Below, in pieces: positions 1 to 8,279 of a DNA stretch of 64,000 bases; position 1 is the stretch's first letter, and every line of letters begins with the position of its first letter. Source of the stretch: Nitrososphaera sp. Lineage in GTDB: Archaea; Thermoproteota; Nitrososphaeria; Nitrososphaerales; Nitrososphaeraceae. Location: positions 1-64,000 of the forward strand of contig JBDUUL010000012.1 in assembly GCA_039938515.1 (NCBI GenBank). Direction: 5' to 3'. The position numbers and the translations under genes were made by a program. Under the pieces are notes generated by a model. That model was not told where the DNA came from and ran no database searches. It saw only the letters and a program-made list of their open reading frames with translations.

Positions 1-2
1 GC

Positions 3-1295
3 GGCCTGACTTATACGATAATGCCCGTCAGCTATGGAGGGTACGTCTTTGACCACTGGGCAGACTCGTCAGGTCCGTCGACAAGGAACATTGCAATAAG
101 TTCGGACACAACGCTGACGGCCGTATATAGAAGCTCGTCAGAAGCTCCCACAGCTTGCGCCCCCCAACCTGCTTCCCCTACGGTGGCCCCCGCGGCGAAA
201 GCCGCTCCCACCAGTACTGCGGCTTTGGCGCCCATCCAGTCAACACCGTCCCCCTCATCAGTAACGACAACTGCTGCAACTTCTCCCCAAAGCACCCCTT
301 CAAGCCCTGCACCCGCTGCTCCATCAACGCCCCAGCCAGCTCCTCAACCGCCATCTACTCCTCCCCCCACTCAAGTCTCGGTATCGACAGGCTCATTGAC
401 CAAAGTCAGCTCCGGAATCCAGGAATATGATTCGCTCACCAGTGGGAACTTTGACTCGGGTCAACTTGCAGCAAACAATCCAAACTCCTGGATCTACTTC
501 GGCTCCGGGCCATCTCAAGGCGCGCCATATTCATATTCTATGGATGCGTCTTCAGGGCTGAAGCTGGCCGTTCAGGCTCTCGGGCCGGGCCAATGGGCAG
601 GCCTCTATGCCGAAACTCCCAAGGAGCCCTCAAACCTCTACCATGCCGTCCTATCTCTTGGCTCCTCATCTCTTGGCGACAACTCATTCAATACAGGTCT
701 CTATGTGCAGACCGCAAACGGCCTGATCAACTATGTCACCTGCGTGGGCTCACTTACACCATCCGGCCCGGTCTGGGCAGTAATCAGAACCACCGGCAAC
801 ACTGTGCAGGCAACATCGTTCCAAACACTCTGGATGGATACAAGTTCAGGCCAACCATCATCAAGGGACTGCACTATAGTCACCAACGGCTCCAACTATC
901 TGCAGGTCTACCTGGACGGCAGCCTCGTTTATTCGAGCAGCAGTTTAGACCTCCAAATGCCTGCGCCGTTTAACGCCTACCTGGAGGTCCAGTCGTCAAC
1001 GCAGTCTGGAATGCTGTCTAGTTCATACAGGGACTACTACTCGGCTGCAAATCAGTACATTACCGTTACAAATGCGCCTCCAGGTGACGTTGTAAAGGTC
1101 GTGGGCACTGACTCGAGGGTAGTCTCCAGTGCTACTGTGAGTTCAGATGGCTCCGCGCGGGTCGATGTCGGCGCCTACCATATGCCGCTGGCTGGATCAG
1201 TGGTGCTTTACGGCCCTGATGGGAGCACGGCCATTGCCTCAGGCGGCTCAGGCTCGCTGTTCGCCGGCGATGTATACAGCATGTCGGGCGCATAG
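3..1295 (+). CDS. Surface protein, C-terminal part (5' end outside window)
   Basis: The frame is open from the left edge (G-L-T-Y-T-I precede the first Met at 21), so this is the end of a longer exported protein. The first ~35 residues, with a GGYVFDHW core and a TLTAVY strand, resemble the end of the repeat domains common in Nitrososphaera surface proteins. Next comes a Pro/Ser/Thr/Ala-rich linker (about residues 40-125 from Met 21), then ~220 residues of aromatic- and Gly-rich beta sequence that could be a laminin-G/concanavalin-like carbohydrate-binding fold, and a short C-terminal beta domain. No membrane anchor or catalytic motif is visible. A role in adhesion or glycan binding is inference. 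Confidence 0.7.
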   Translation, partial: GLTYTIMPVSYGGYVFDHWADSSGPSTRNIAISSDTTLTAVYRSSSEAPTACAPQPASPTVAPAAKAAPTSTAALAPIQSTPSPSSVTTTAATSPQSTPSSPAPAAPSTPQPAPQPPSTPPPTQVSVSTGSLTKVSSGIQEYDSLTSGNFDSGQLAANNPNSWIYFGSGPSQGAPYSYSMDASSGLKLAVQALGPGQWAGLYAETPKEPSNLYHAVLSLGSSSLGDNSFNTGLYVQTANGLINYVTCVGSLTPSGPVWAVIRTTGNTVQATSFQTLWMDTSSGQPSSRDCTIVTNGSNYLQVYLDGSLVYSSSSLDLQMPAPFNAYLEVQSSTQSGMLSSSYRDYYSAANQYITVTNAPPGDVVKVVGTDSRVVSSATVSSDGSARVDVGAYHMPLAGSVVLYGPDGSTAIASGGSGSLFAGDVYSMSGA

Positions 1296-1330
1296 GACGA
1301 AAAGGAAGTCCGGCAAGCCCCGCCCTTCTC

Positions 1331-1338
1331 TTTTTTTT
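1331..1338 (+). terminator. Oligo-T terminator after the surface protein
   Basis: A run of eight T follows the stop codon at 1295 by about 36 nt. Archaeal RNA polymerase stops at oligo-T tracts, so this is the likely end of the upstream transcript. Confidence 0.5.
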
Positions 1339-1453
1339 GCCGTTCTTGCTGAGAATCTCAAGCCGGCGAAATCCACACCGGTCCGCCTCCGTAAGTAGTA
1401 GTACTAGCATACACACACAAATTATCTTAAAGCAAACCAGCAACAAAGCGATC

Positions 1454-2113
1454 ATGCTCAGTCCGAAGCGCATTGTCATTTTCGCGCTTCTCGCAGTTGA
1501 CGGTTTGCTCGCGTTCAGCGTCCTGATGAGCGGACCTACGATCCAGTCAGTCGTGGGGCTGATTTTTCTCAATGCAGTAGTCGGCGGGCCTGCGTACGCA
1601 GCAAGCTACTTTTTGTCCAAGCGGTCGCCCAAGATTCCAGACCTCAATCCAAAGCCAAAGACCACGGGTGGTTTGTCACTCAACCTTTCGGGCTTGTTCA
1701 AAGCAAAGCCTTCCAAACCAAAGAGCTCAAAACCTGCGGTTCATGCCCCGGTACTTACAAAGAAAGGCGAATCCGTCAGCAGCATTGCAGAGCAGCGAAT
1801 TGCAGACCACCTATCTGAGAAGGGCGTCTCGTACGACTACCTTGTCCTGTCGCGCCTGGCATCGGGAAGGAGAGTCAAGAGATCAGCATTCTATCTCTCA
1901 GACTACTCGGCTTTTGTCCTCTTCCGCACTCGATTAAGCTCTGCAGACGGAGGCGAAGGACTCGCGTCTGACGAAGAGACGGAATGGCAGAGAATGAGGC
2001 CGGAAGTGCAGGACCTCAAGTTTATTATATTCAGACAGAAGGACTTGAGGAATTTGGAAAGCTCCCTAAACTCAGTTTTGGCTCAGCTTGACAGCCTGCG
2101 GATGCCAAGCTGA
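1454..2113 (+). CDS. Two-helix membrane protein with cytoplasmic domain, unknown function
   Basis: The ATG at 1454 is preferred over an in-frame start at 1337 because a TTATCTTAAA box lies ~25 nt upstream, giving a leaderless start, and because the extra N-terminus is basic and non-conserved in look. The ~219-residue product has two membrane segments (about residues 5-24 and 31-55), a Lys/Pro/Ser-rich linker (60-105) and a soluble C-terminal domain starting AEQRIADHLSEKGVSYDY. That opening (Glu, then a helix, then Y-D-Y) resembles the start of some PD-(D/E)XK nuclease-like folds, but no complete metal site can be seen, so this is only a hint. The gene converges with the glycosyltransferase at 2141. 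Confidence 0.65.
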   Translation: MLSPKRIVIFALLAVDGLLAFSVLMSGPTIQSVVGLIFLNAVVGGPAYAASYFLSKRSPKIPDLNPKPKTTGGLSLNLSGLFKAKPSKPKSSKPAVHAPVLTKKGESVSSIAEQRIADHLSEKGVSYDYLVLSRLASGRRVKRSAFYLSDYSAFVLFRTRLSSADGGEGLASDEETEWQRMRPEVQDLKFIIFRQKDLRNLESSLNSVLAQLDSLRMPS

Positions 2114-2140
2114 GAACTACCTTCTGCCACGCGAAGAACA

Positions 2141-3493
2141 TCACGCCGGCGCAGCTTCCGGCTCGCCCTGTCCTTGCGGGGGGAAGGTGTGGGGTCGGCC
2201 CCTCCAGGAGACAGGCTTGGCACCCTTGCCAAATATTATTGGCGCAACTGAATAGGCTGCGCAAACTACCAGGAACAACGCTCCCATGGCGCAAAGCAGG
2301 GAGTAGGCTGGCGACTGCCTGTACTTCCAAATGCCCTTCACGGCGGTGGTAATAATGACCGCAAGGCACAGCGCCGAGTCAGCGATAAACAGCGCCGACC
2401 ACACGCCCGCAGGTTGGTGTGTGCCTCCAGATGCAGCAAGCCCATGGATTGCAGAAAATGGCCACAGCAAGAATGGGAAGATTATCATTCCGATCATGGC
2501 AAACTGCTGGAGGAGGGGCGCCCTCTTTTGCCGCATCGCAATCGGAATCACCGTCCGCCTGATTCCGCTCCAAAGAGTCGCAAGATCCCGCGACCACAGT
2601 GCTGTCACCAGAGAGTCTATTTTGAACATCTTGATCCTGTATCCGCCCTGCTTGAGAAGCCTGCCCATGCTTGCGTCTTCCTGGATCTCATCCTTGACGC
2701 GCGCATAGGTTCCGACACTTTCAAACGCCCTCTTTCGTATCATAAAATAGCTGCCCATGACAAAAGCGACTTTTGATCCCGGATCGTTTGCGTCTGCAAT
2801 CCCCCTACCAGACACTTCAGAGTAGAGGTTCCAGACTGGCATCACGATCTTTGACCAAAAGTCCCTGAGAGGCAGAAACGGCACACCTGTGAGAACGTCG
2901 AGATTCTCTGACAGCATCGCCTCAAGCGTGAGGCGGATAGCTTCCGGGTTATCAAGGTGGCCGTCGGCATCCATGAACAGCAATACCTTTCCCCGGCTGT
3001 GAAGATAGCCCTGCTGAGACGCCCATGTCTTCCCGGTCCATCCGTCTGGTTTGGTGTCAATGCTCAACACCCGCAGCTTGCCGCTGAACTGCGTCTGCGC
3101 TTCCAATTCCCTCATGATGGCAAGCGTCCTGTCGGTGGAATTGTCGTCTATGGCTATGACCTCGAAATTTGCGTCGCGCTGGAGTAGAATTGAGATTAGG
3201 CACTCGCGGATACTTTCCTCTTCGTTGCGGGCCGGGACAATAACACTTACGAGCGGAAGCGGTATTGTGCGGAGCCGCCTCAGCGCTAGCCAATCGCGCT
3301 TTGGACGTACGGGGTTCTTTCTGCCCGCTGATTGGATTGAAGGAGTCCTGAAGTGCGAGCTCAGGGACTTTGAGATTAGTACAACCCATGCAGCTGCGGC
3401 TGCTAGAATACCGCCCAATAGCGCCGTAGGCAGCACATCGTAATTCTGTACAACAAACAACGAGACGGCGTTCAGAAAGGGGCTGTCTAGCAT
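2141..3493 (-). CDS. Membrane-anchored family 2 glycosyltransferase
   Basis: An N-terminal membrane helix precedes a GT-A domain with VSVIVPARNEEESI, VIAIDDNSTDRT, a DADGHLDNP metal-binding motif and a QEDASMG-type acceptor motif. Three or more hydrophobic segments follow at the C-terminus. The arrangement matches processive-type or carotenoid/hopanoid-associated GT2 enzymes that use lipid or polysaccharide acceptors. The ATG at 3493 is chosen because a TTATATCA box sits ~23 nt upstream; the longer frame from 3532 would begin with GTG and overlap that box. It lies in a glycan-related block with a GNA1-like acetyltransferase, a deacetylase and two further glycosyltransferases. The donor sugar and product cannot be read from the sequence. 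Confidence 0.85.
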   Translation of the reverse strand: MLDSPFLNAVSLFVVQNYDVLPTALLGGILAAAAAWVVLISKSLSSHFRTPSIQSAGRKNPVRPKRDWLALRRLRTIPLPLVSVIVPARNEEESIRECLISILLQRDANFEVIAIDDNSTDRTLAIMRELEAQTQFSGKLRVLSIDTKPDGWTGKTWASQQGYLHSRGKVLLFMDADGHLDNPEAIRLTLEAMLSENLDVLTGVPFLPLRDFWSKIVMPVWNLYSEVSGRGIADANDPGSKVAFVMGSYFMIRKRAFESVGTYARVKDEIQEDASMGRLLKQGGYRIKMFKIDSLVTALWSRDLATLWSGIRRTVIPIAMRQKRAPLLQQFAMIGMIIFPFLLWPFSAIHGLAASGGTHQPAGVWSALFIADSALCLAVIITTAVKGIWKYRQSPAYSLLCAMGALFLVVCAAYSVAPIIFGKGAKPVSWRGRPHTFPPQGQGEPEAAPA

Positions 3494-3511
3494 GCCAGAT
3501 ATGTGGTCAGA

Positions 3512-3524
3512 ATTTGATATAAGC
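3512..3524 (-). promoter_or_regulatory. TATA box of the GT2 gene
   Basis: On the minus strand a GCTTATATCAAA box lies ~23 nt before the ATG at 3493, the spacing expected for a leaderless archaeal transcript. Confidence 0.5.
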
Positions 3525-3578
3525 AAAGGCACGAAAAGTACAGTTCAAATCTGACACCTAGTCCGAGACATTCTTGTG

Positions 3579-4175
3579 CTAAGTCGACTGAGCGGCACCT
3601 GACGAGGGTGATTTCTTCATACAGTTGTCCTGGTAGGAAAAGCCCAGCTTCTCATAAAACCGCATTGTCGAGTCGGAGCAGTCCAGGACTATCTTGATAC
3701 AGCCAGCCTTTTCAGCTTGGAGTACTGCATGTGATACGAGTTTTGCCCCGATGCCTAGCTTTTCAAAGCCCGTTCGAACACTGACATCTTCGATGTGTCC
3801 CACCCTGCTTCCTCCAAGAATGAACTTGGGTTCGATAAGGAGGGTTGTCGTGCCAACGACCTGCCTCGATGCAAAGGGTGGCCTCTCCTCTTGAGTCGGA
3901 GCACTTGTCGTCGCGACAAAGATTTTGTGTAATGGATTTGATTTGATTTCTTTGAGGATTTCCCTGGCATGTCCGGGCTGAAGCCGCGAAGTGCCAGGAA
4001 TGAGATTGTCTAGAGAGTCGAGAAAACCCAAAGTAATGTCCTCCTCTTCAAGTTCAGATATCGCGATTTTCGGGATAGCGGTTGCATCAAGAATTCCTCT
4101 GGTGGTGCCCGAGGGAGCGGTTGTACTTTGTTCAGAACCAGAGCTTGAACCAGTGACTGGAAGGTCATTCGGCAT
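3579..4175 (-). CDS. GNAT acetyltransferase, glucosamine-6-phosphate N-acetyltransferase (GNA1)-like
   Basis: The 198-residue product has a ~95-residue N-terminal region and a C-terminal GNAT domain. The stretch GHIEDVSVRTGFEKLGIGAK matches the GNA1 pattern G-H-I-E-D-V-V-V..R-G-x-x-L-G, and the following IVLDCSDSTMRFYEKLGF matches the GNA1 LDC-D...FYEK-G motif. GNA1 makes N-acetylglucosamine-6-phosphate for UDP-GlcNAc. A Shine-Dalgarno-like GGAGG lies ~12 nt before the ATG at 4175, 47 nt after the upstream deacetylase, which suggests one transcript. A GlcNAc pathway role fits the deacetylase and glycosyltransferase neighbours but is inferred. The N-terminal third has no recognised motif. Confidence 0.75.
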   Translation of the reverse strand: MPNDLPVTGSSSGSEQSTTAPSGTTRGILDATAIPKIAISELEEEDITLGFLDSLDNLIPGTSRLQPGHAREILKEIKSNPLHKIFVATTSAPTQEERPPFASRQVVGTTTLLIEPKFILGGSRVGHIEDVSVRTGFEKLGIGAKLVSHAVLQAEKAGCIKIVLDCSDSTMRFYEKLGFSYQDNCMKKSPSSGAAQST

Positions 4176-4222
4176 TATGGCTAGATCCTCCGCCGCAATT
4201 CTTATTTGGATTTCAGGCCGCC

Positions 4223-4999
4223 TCAGCCAAAGAAACGCGTCAGGTTAGTATAATCAAGGAAATTGTAGTTCATTTCTTTGAGGCTCGTTATCATTTCCGA
4301 CTGGTCTGCCAGCGCGCGGTCGTCATCCTTGGGATGAATAGCCAGTCTGACCATCTGGCTGTTATTCAGAATCTTGTCCCTGAACTTCCGCCTGTTAAGG
4401 CCCAAACTCAATGCGTTGAAGTAGGGGGATCCCCTGTCCCAGTTAAGAATGGAGCAGTGAAGCCGGGTATTTTTTCTGAGCAGGAGGATCTCCTGATCAG
4501 TTTCAACCAGCGAAAAGCCCGTTTGTTGCAGGGCATCGATGGTGTACTTGTTTACCGCCCATGTTGGCGGAACAAAAACACCCGGGGTGATTCCGGACTT
4601 TGAAAGGATTGCTTGGCCTTTTCTCAAGTGGTCAACTGCAGCGACGTAAGAGAAATTGTGGAAATCCTCGATATTGCCCTGGACATCCTCGTGGTAGAGG
4701 CCGTGCAGAACTACGGGTTGGTTGTATGACAAAATACTTCCTAGCCATCTCTGATTGTTGCTGATGTCAAACTTTTCATTTGACCTGAAGAGGGGTATCA
4801 TGGCAAAGCCGAAAGGAACTTCAAGCTTGCTCAGGAGCTCTGCAGCACGAACTATCCTGCTCTCGTACGCGGGAGTCACGTCATGGATTGTAACTGTGGC
4901 AAACTTGCTCTTGAGCGCATGTTCGGCGACCCCGAGCTCGTCCATTTCAATCGTCGCCATCTTGTAGTTGACCCAGTAATCCGTGACTACGTCCTTCAT
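4223..4999 (-). CDS. NodB/DUF2334-type polysaccharide deacetylase-like protein
   Basis: The sequence starts with VTIHDVTPAY, where the conserved HD of DUF2334/NodB folds lies, continues with VVLHGLYHED (H-G-x-x-H metal site) and with VFVPPTWAVN, the usual F-x-P-P-W substrate-loop motif, and ends with RLAIHPKD, a typical C-terminal active-site His. These are the landmarks of metal-dependent carbohydrate esterase family 4-like deacetylases, which remove acetyl groups from GlcNAc-type sugars. There is no signal peptide, so it probably acts in the cytoplasm. The ATG at 4999 sits ~21 nt after a TAAATAAAATT box. The acetyltransferase at 3579 is directly downstream. Confidence 0.75.
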   Translation of the reverse strand: MKDVVTDYWVNYKMATIEMDELGVAEHALKSKFATVTIHDVTPAYESRIVRAAELLSKLEVPFGFAMIPLFRSNEKFDISNNQRWLGSILSYNQPVVLHGLYHEDVQGNIEDFHNFSYVAAVDHLRKGQAILSKSGITPGVFVPPTWAVNKYTIDALQQTGFSLVETDQEILLLRKNTRLHCSILNWDRGSPYFNALSLGLNRRKFRDKILNNSQMVRLAIHPKDDDRALADQSEMITSLKEMNYNFLDYTNLTRFFG

Positions 5000-5104
5000 G
5001 CCGAGCTAGCTTGGAGCTTGAATTTTATTTAACAATGATAAAAGAAATTCATTAGCTAATTTTTCAGCTGTATCAAATGGCAGAGACTGCAGCTCGACTA
5101 AAAA

Positions 5105-5111
5105 TTTTATA
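5105..5111 (+). promoter_or_regulatory. TATA box for the small ORF at 5127
   Basis: TTTTATA ends 16 nt before the ATG at 5127, close to the leaderless spacing seen for other genes in this window. Confidence 0.4.
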
Positions 5112-5126
5112 GCATGGCTCTGCTCT

Positions 5127-5360
5127 ATGGCTACCTGCATGAGTTCCAGTGGGAGTGATGCTAACAGCGGCAAGACAAAGCAAAAATTTGCGTACGCGAC
5201 AATAAGAATGCCCGACGGATCTGAGCACGAGATACCGCTTGCGCCAAAGCAGTTCAAGACCGGCCGCGAGGGTTACTATTCGCAGGTGCCGTCATTTGTA
5301 TATGATGGTGAAATCTATGGCGGCCAGATCCAGCTGTGGAAAAAGACAAAGACCGAGTGA
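5127..5360 (+). CDS. Small soluble protein, unknown function
   Basis: A 77-residue protein with a Ser/Gly-rich start and a compact beta-like core (KFAYATIRMPDGSEHEIPL, then YYSQVPSFVYDGEIYGG). Amino-acid use (charged, aromatic, Gly turns) is that of a folded protein, and a TATA-like box lies just upstream. I do not recognise a family. It is divergent from the deacetylase gene and convergent with the GT2 gene at 5394. The opposite-strand frame at 5006-5257 is Leu/Ser-rich and less convincing. Confidence 0.6.
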   Translation: MATCMSSSGSDANSGKTKQKFAYATIRMPDGSEHEIPLAPKQFKTGREGYYSQVPSFVYDGEIYGGQIQLWKKTKTE

Positions 5361-5393
5361 GTATTTACGGGCTGCCATAGACTAAACGCGGGC

Positions 5394-6185
5394 TCATATC
5401 AGCCCAAGGTACGCGAGTACGAACCATATCTTTGTCCGAAATGCGATGTACGCCTCTCGCGCAGTGCTCCGGATTAGCATTTGCCAGATAACTTCCTTGG
5501 TCGTGACCATCTTGTACTTTTTGTAAACATGGCCCTCCTCGATCTGCTGCTTCTTTGGTACATACCTGGGAACCGTTGCTATCACGGTGCCGGTGCGGCG
5601 ATACACGTTTGTCTCGAATTTGGGATAATGCTCTGCAAGGTAGTTCTCGACCTTGAGCCACTTCAGGCCTTTGGAGTCAAAATAGTGTTTGGTTGCTGCA
5701 TCCTCGCCATGCGGGAGGTCGAGGTTGATGTCTTGAAGGTAACTGCGTTTTAGCAACGTCTGTCCGAAAACACCATAGCGCACCTTGGTCAAGTTCTGCA
5801 CTCGCCTCAGCCTGTAGTACTCTATCCTGCAACCCTCTATGGCGTCGGCCTGGTCCATGTACTTGGACATCTCGTCAAACCATCCCTTTTGAAGCACCAT
5901 ATCCGAGTCAATCACGGCGACCCAGTCCGCCTTTGCGACGCTAAAGCCGAACTGTGTTGCTTGGCCCAGGTTGAGTTCCGGCTTTACGTATATCTCCACG
6001 CCGGGATAGCTGGAGGCTATTTTCAGCGTATCGTCAGTCGACCCGCCGTCAACTATGATCACCTTGCGGACGGGGATCTCTGCAAATATCGAGTCAAGAC
6101 ATTGACTCAAGAGTTCTGACGAGTTGCGAGTTCTAATTACAACATCGACAGCGGCATTCTTGTTCTCCTGAGACGATAACAACAC
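5394..6185 (-). CDS. Family 2 glycosyltransferase
   Basis: A soluble GT-A domain is clear: VDVVIRTRNSSELLSQCLDS, VIIVDGGSTDDTL, and AVIDSDMVL carrying the D-x-D metal site. The C-terminal part is basic with a last hydrophobic segment, suggesting membrane association. The frame stays open back to 6407, but that would overlap the upstream gene by over 100 nt, and the extra residues look non-coding. A GTTAAATTTG box ~20 nt upstream of the GTG at 6185 points to a leaderless GTG start. An ATG at 6329 is the main alternative. The acceptor and donor are unknown. Confidence 0.8.
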   Translation of the reverse strand: MLLSSQENKNAAVDVVIRTRNSSELLSQCLDSIFAEIPVRKVIIVDGGSTDDTLKIASSYPGVEIYVKPELNLGQATQFGFSVAKADWVAVIDSDMVLQKGWFDEMSKYMDQADAIEGCRIEYYRLRRVQNLTKVRYGVFGQTLLKRSYLQDINLDLPHGEDAATKHYFDSKGLKWLKVENYLAEHYPKFETNVYRRTGTVIATVPRYVPKKQQIEEGHVYKKYKMVTTKEVIWQMLIRSTAREAYIAFRTKIWFVLAYLGLI

Positions 6186-6300
6186 TCTGATTCTTGCTTC
6201 CTGCAAATTTAACGGTTGAGTGCATTCGTACAAGTGCAAGTAGCATAGTCGGATTAGTGATGATTCAATTCTAAAACTCTTCGCAGAAGCTTTTTGAAGT

Positions 6301-7521
6301 TCAAGTTGCCTCTGAACCGGAAATTCCATTTGCGCTGCTGTCGCTGCCTGATGAAACGGCTTGAACAGGCCTGTCTGTAGCAGGCAAAACACCTGAATCG
6401 GGGGCAACTGCGTTCAGGGTTGCTCTAACCTCTGCAAATTGCTGCAGCCACTCCTGCTGCTTGACAAGTCTAAGCTCATCAATTTCCTCAGTCAGCCTGG
6501 GAAGGTTGCTCATTGCTCTCCTGACCGCGGCAGCTATCTGGCCCGGGCTATTGTCAACATAAAGTGTGCCCCTGTCAAAGTATTCCTTCAGTGCAGGCCA
6601 TGAGGAAGTTATGAGTGGCCTTGCAAGCCCCAGCGCCTCGGCTGCTCCGGAAAGCATCGTGTCGTCGCGGTTTGTAAGTGCCATTACAGCATCGGCGTCT
6701 GAGAGCAGCGAAAGGTAGTCGGACTTGGGCAGGTATCCTGTGAAAACCACGTTGCCGTCATTATTTTTGCCGCGAGGAGCCACCCCGAATTTTTCCGCAT
6801 GCCTGGAGTCGCCTGTGATGTAAAACGTTGCCTCCGGCACTAGGCAGGCAGCCGCGATTACCTCTCTTATTGGCTCGTCGGGCGCAAAGGAACAGACCAC
6901 TGCCACCTTGAAGGATGATCTTGATGGTTTGCTGAGGTCATTGTCGGTTCGAATCCTTTCAGCAGTGGCAGGCACTCTGTCTGCAAGCACTTGACATCTC
7001 TTCACAGAGTACCTCGACATTACCCTTTGCTTCAGCCCGTTATTTGTAACTATGACCAGGCTCGCTCTTCCCAGGATTTTCCTGTGAATGGCCATTAGCC
7101 TCGACCAAGGAGGTTCAAAGTCGGCGGTATGGGCGTCCACAATTATTCTTGCATTTCTCTCAAACAGTGAGCGATACAGCAGGGCAGAAATTGTGCAGAA
7201 AGGAGACGGCTCCTGGCATATTATTAGGCGAGGTCTTCTCGCTTTCAAGGCTGAAATGCTTTTCATAAGCAGTAGCGGATATTTTACCGGCGTATACCAC
7301 TTTCTCTTGAACCTGTAGCTAAGGAGGATTAGCTCGGCGCCGAGAGCACTAGAGAGACCTTCTGCTCTTGGGCTTGACGGTGCCCAAACAAGAAACACTG
7401 GTCTGACGCGAACGCTGCTTTTCTGAATTGCCGCCTTCGCGGCAACGCTGCCGCCGTCAGATTTTTGTTCATGGTCCCTGCTAGGCTGTTGCATCCGCAC
7501 ATCGCGACGGACGCCGGGCAT
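6301..7521 (-). CDS. GT4-like glycosyltransferase
   Basis: The protein has a GT-B architecture. The N-terminal half carries VFLVWAPSSPRAEGLSSALG, LIICQEPSPF and a VDAHTADF segment. The C-terminal half carries KVAVVCSFAPDEP, VVFTGYLPKSDYLSLLSDAD and an ...AEALGLARPLITSS helix matching the nucleotide-sugar site of GT4 enzymes; the usual E-x7-E motif is only partly kept (MLSGAAEALGLARP). No membrane segment is seen. The first ~38 residues are polar and may be disordered, and an internal Met at 7494 is an alternative start. It lies upstream of the GT2 gene on the same strand, so the two may act in one glycan pathway. Confidence 0.78.
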   Translation of the reverse strand: MPGVRRDVRMQQPSRDHEQKSDGGSVAAKAAIQKSSVRVRPVFLVWAPSSPRAEGLSSALGAELILLSYRFKRKWYTPVKYPLLLMKSISALKARRPRLIICQEPSPFCTISALLYRSLFERNARIIVDAHTADFEPPWSRLMAIHRKILGRASLVIVTNNGLKQRVMSRYSVKRCQVLADRVPATAERIRTDNDLSKPSRSSFKVAVVCSFAPDEPIREVIAAACLVPEATFYITGDSRHAEKFGVAPRGKNNDGNVVFTGYLPKSDYLSLLSDADAVMALTNRDDTMLSGAAEALGLARPLITSSWPALKEYFDRGTLYVDNSPGQIAAAVRRAMSNLPRLTEEIDELRLVKQQEWLQQFAEVRATLNAVAPDSGVLPATDRPVQAVSSGSDSSANGISGSEAT

Positions 7522-7636
7522 TTACCAATTAGACAAGAATTCATACACTGATTTAGCCGGAACACATAACCGGAGCGGGATTTCTAGGTTTAACACCCCG
7601 GTTGACCAGCCTATCAATTGAAAGTCTGTCACGGCC

Positions 7637-8065
7637 TCAATTTGCTGAATCTACGTGGCGTTTTCGAGGCTTGTGAAAGTCCGAACTGTCTTCGGTCTGG
7701 TTCTTGTCAGCTTCTGCTTCAGACTCGACTATGCTTCCAAACGCGTCAAGGTCTATGGGTTTCTGGAGGCAAACAACCGGGTGCTCGAGTGACCTTACCG
7801 ACTCGTGCACCACGTCATCCACAAAAGCGCTGATCAAAAGTATCTTTTGCCGCGGCCAGCGGGACTGGATCTCGGCTGCCACAGCAACACCGTCTCTTCT
7901 CGGCATCCGATAGTCCAGAATCACTATATCATATGGTTTTTTTGCATTTTCAATCATCTGGAGGCATTCGATGCCATCCTTTGCAATCTCAACCTCGTGG
8001 CCTATGGACTCAAGCAGGCTCTTGTAGACAAGAGCTATTGGCTCCTCATCCTCGGCTACCAGCAT
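7637..8065 (-). CDS. Single-domain response regulator (CheY-like)
   Basis: A receiver domain covers most of the protein. The acidic pocket is in MLVAEDEEP, the phospho-acceptor Asp is in DIVILDYRMPRRDG (about residue 51), the switch Ser is in ILLISAF, and the Lys is in VCLQKPIDLDAF. No output domain follows; the ~25-residue tail is polar and acidic then basic. The ATG at 8065 is used because an in-frame codon at 8071 is TTG. No histidine kinase is adjacent, so the partner is unknown. In archaea such stand-alone receivers often relay between kinases or act by protein contact. Confidence 0.85.
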   Translation of the reverse strand: MLVAEDEEPIALVYKSLLESIGHEVEIAKDGIECLQMIENAKKPYDIVILDYRMPRRDGVAVAAEIQSRWPRQKILLISAFVDDVVHESVRSLEHPVVCLQKPIDLDAFGSIVESEAEADKNQTEDSSDFHKPRKRHVDSAN

Positions 8066-8219
8066 TCGCAATTTGGGACTAGTTGCGATCCTTGCCCTAT
8101 AGGCTCATGTCTGTTTAGAGCACTACACTAAACCACAATTTCCCTTTTTGAGGGCTATTGCTTTCAGATATTGTGCAAGAGGCAGAGAATCCTGCTCTTT
8201 CTAAGGATATGTATGGATA

Positions 8220-8257
8220 ACATAGTTAATTCACATAGTTAATCTACTCTTAATAGC
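8220..8257 (+). promoter_or_regulatory. Tandem operator-like repeat plus TATA box of the Cdc48-N gene
   Basis: ACATAGTTAAT occurs twice (8220-8230 and 8233-8243, period 13 nt) immediately before the ACTCTTAATAG box (8247-8257), which lies ~23-30 nt upstream of the ATG at 8280. The position fits a binding site for an activator or repressor. Confidence 0.5.
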
Positions 8258-8279
8258 CCGGGCAGGTGCGGGTATAACC

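Noticed and set aside
5006-5257. 83-residue frame on the minus strand
   Set aside because: It overlaps the better-supported small gene at 5127 and has no upstream promoter and a Leu/Ser-rich shadow-like composition.
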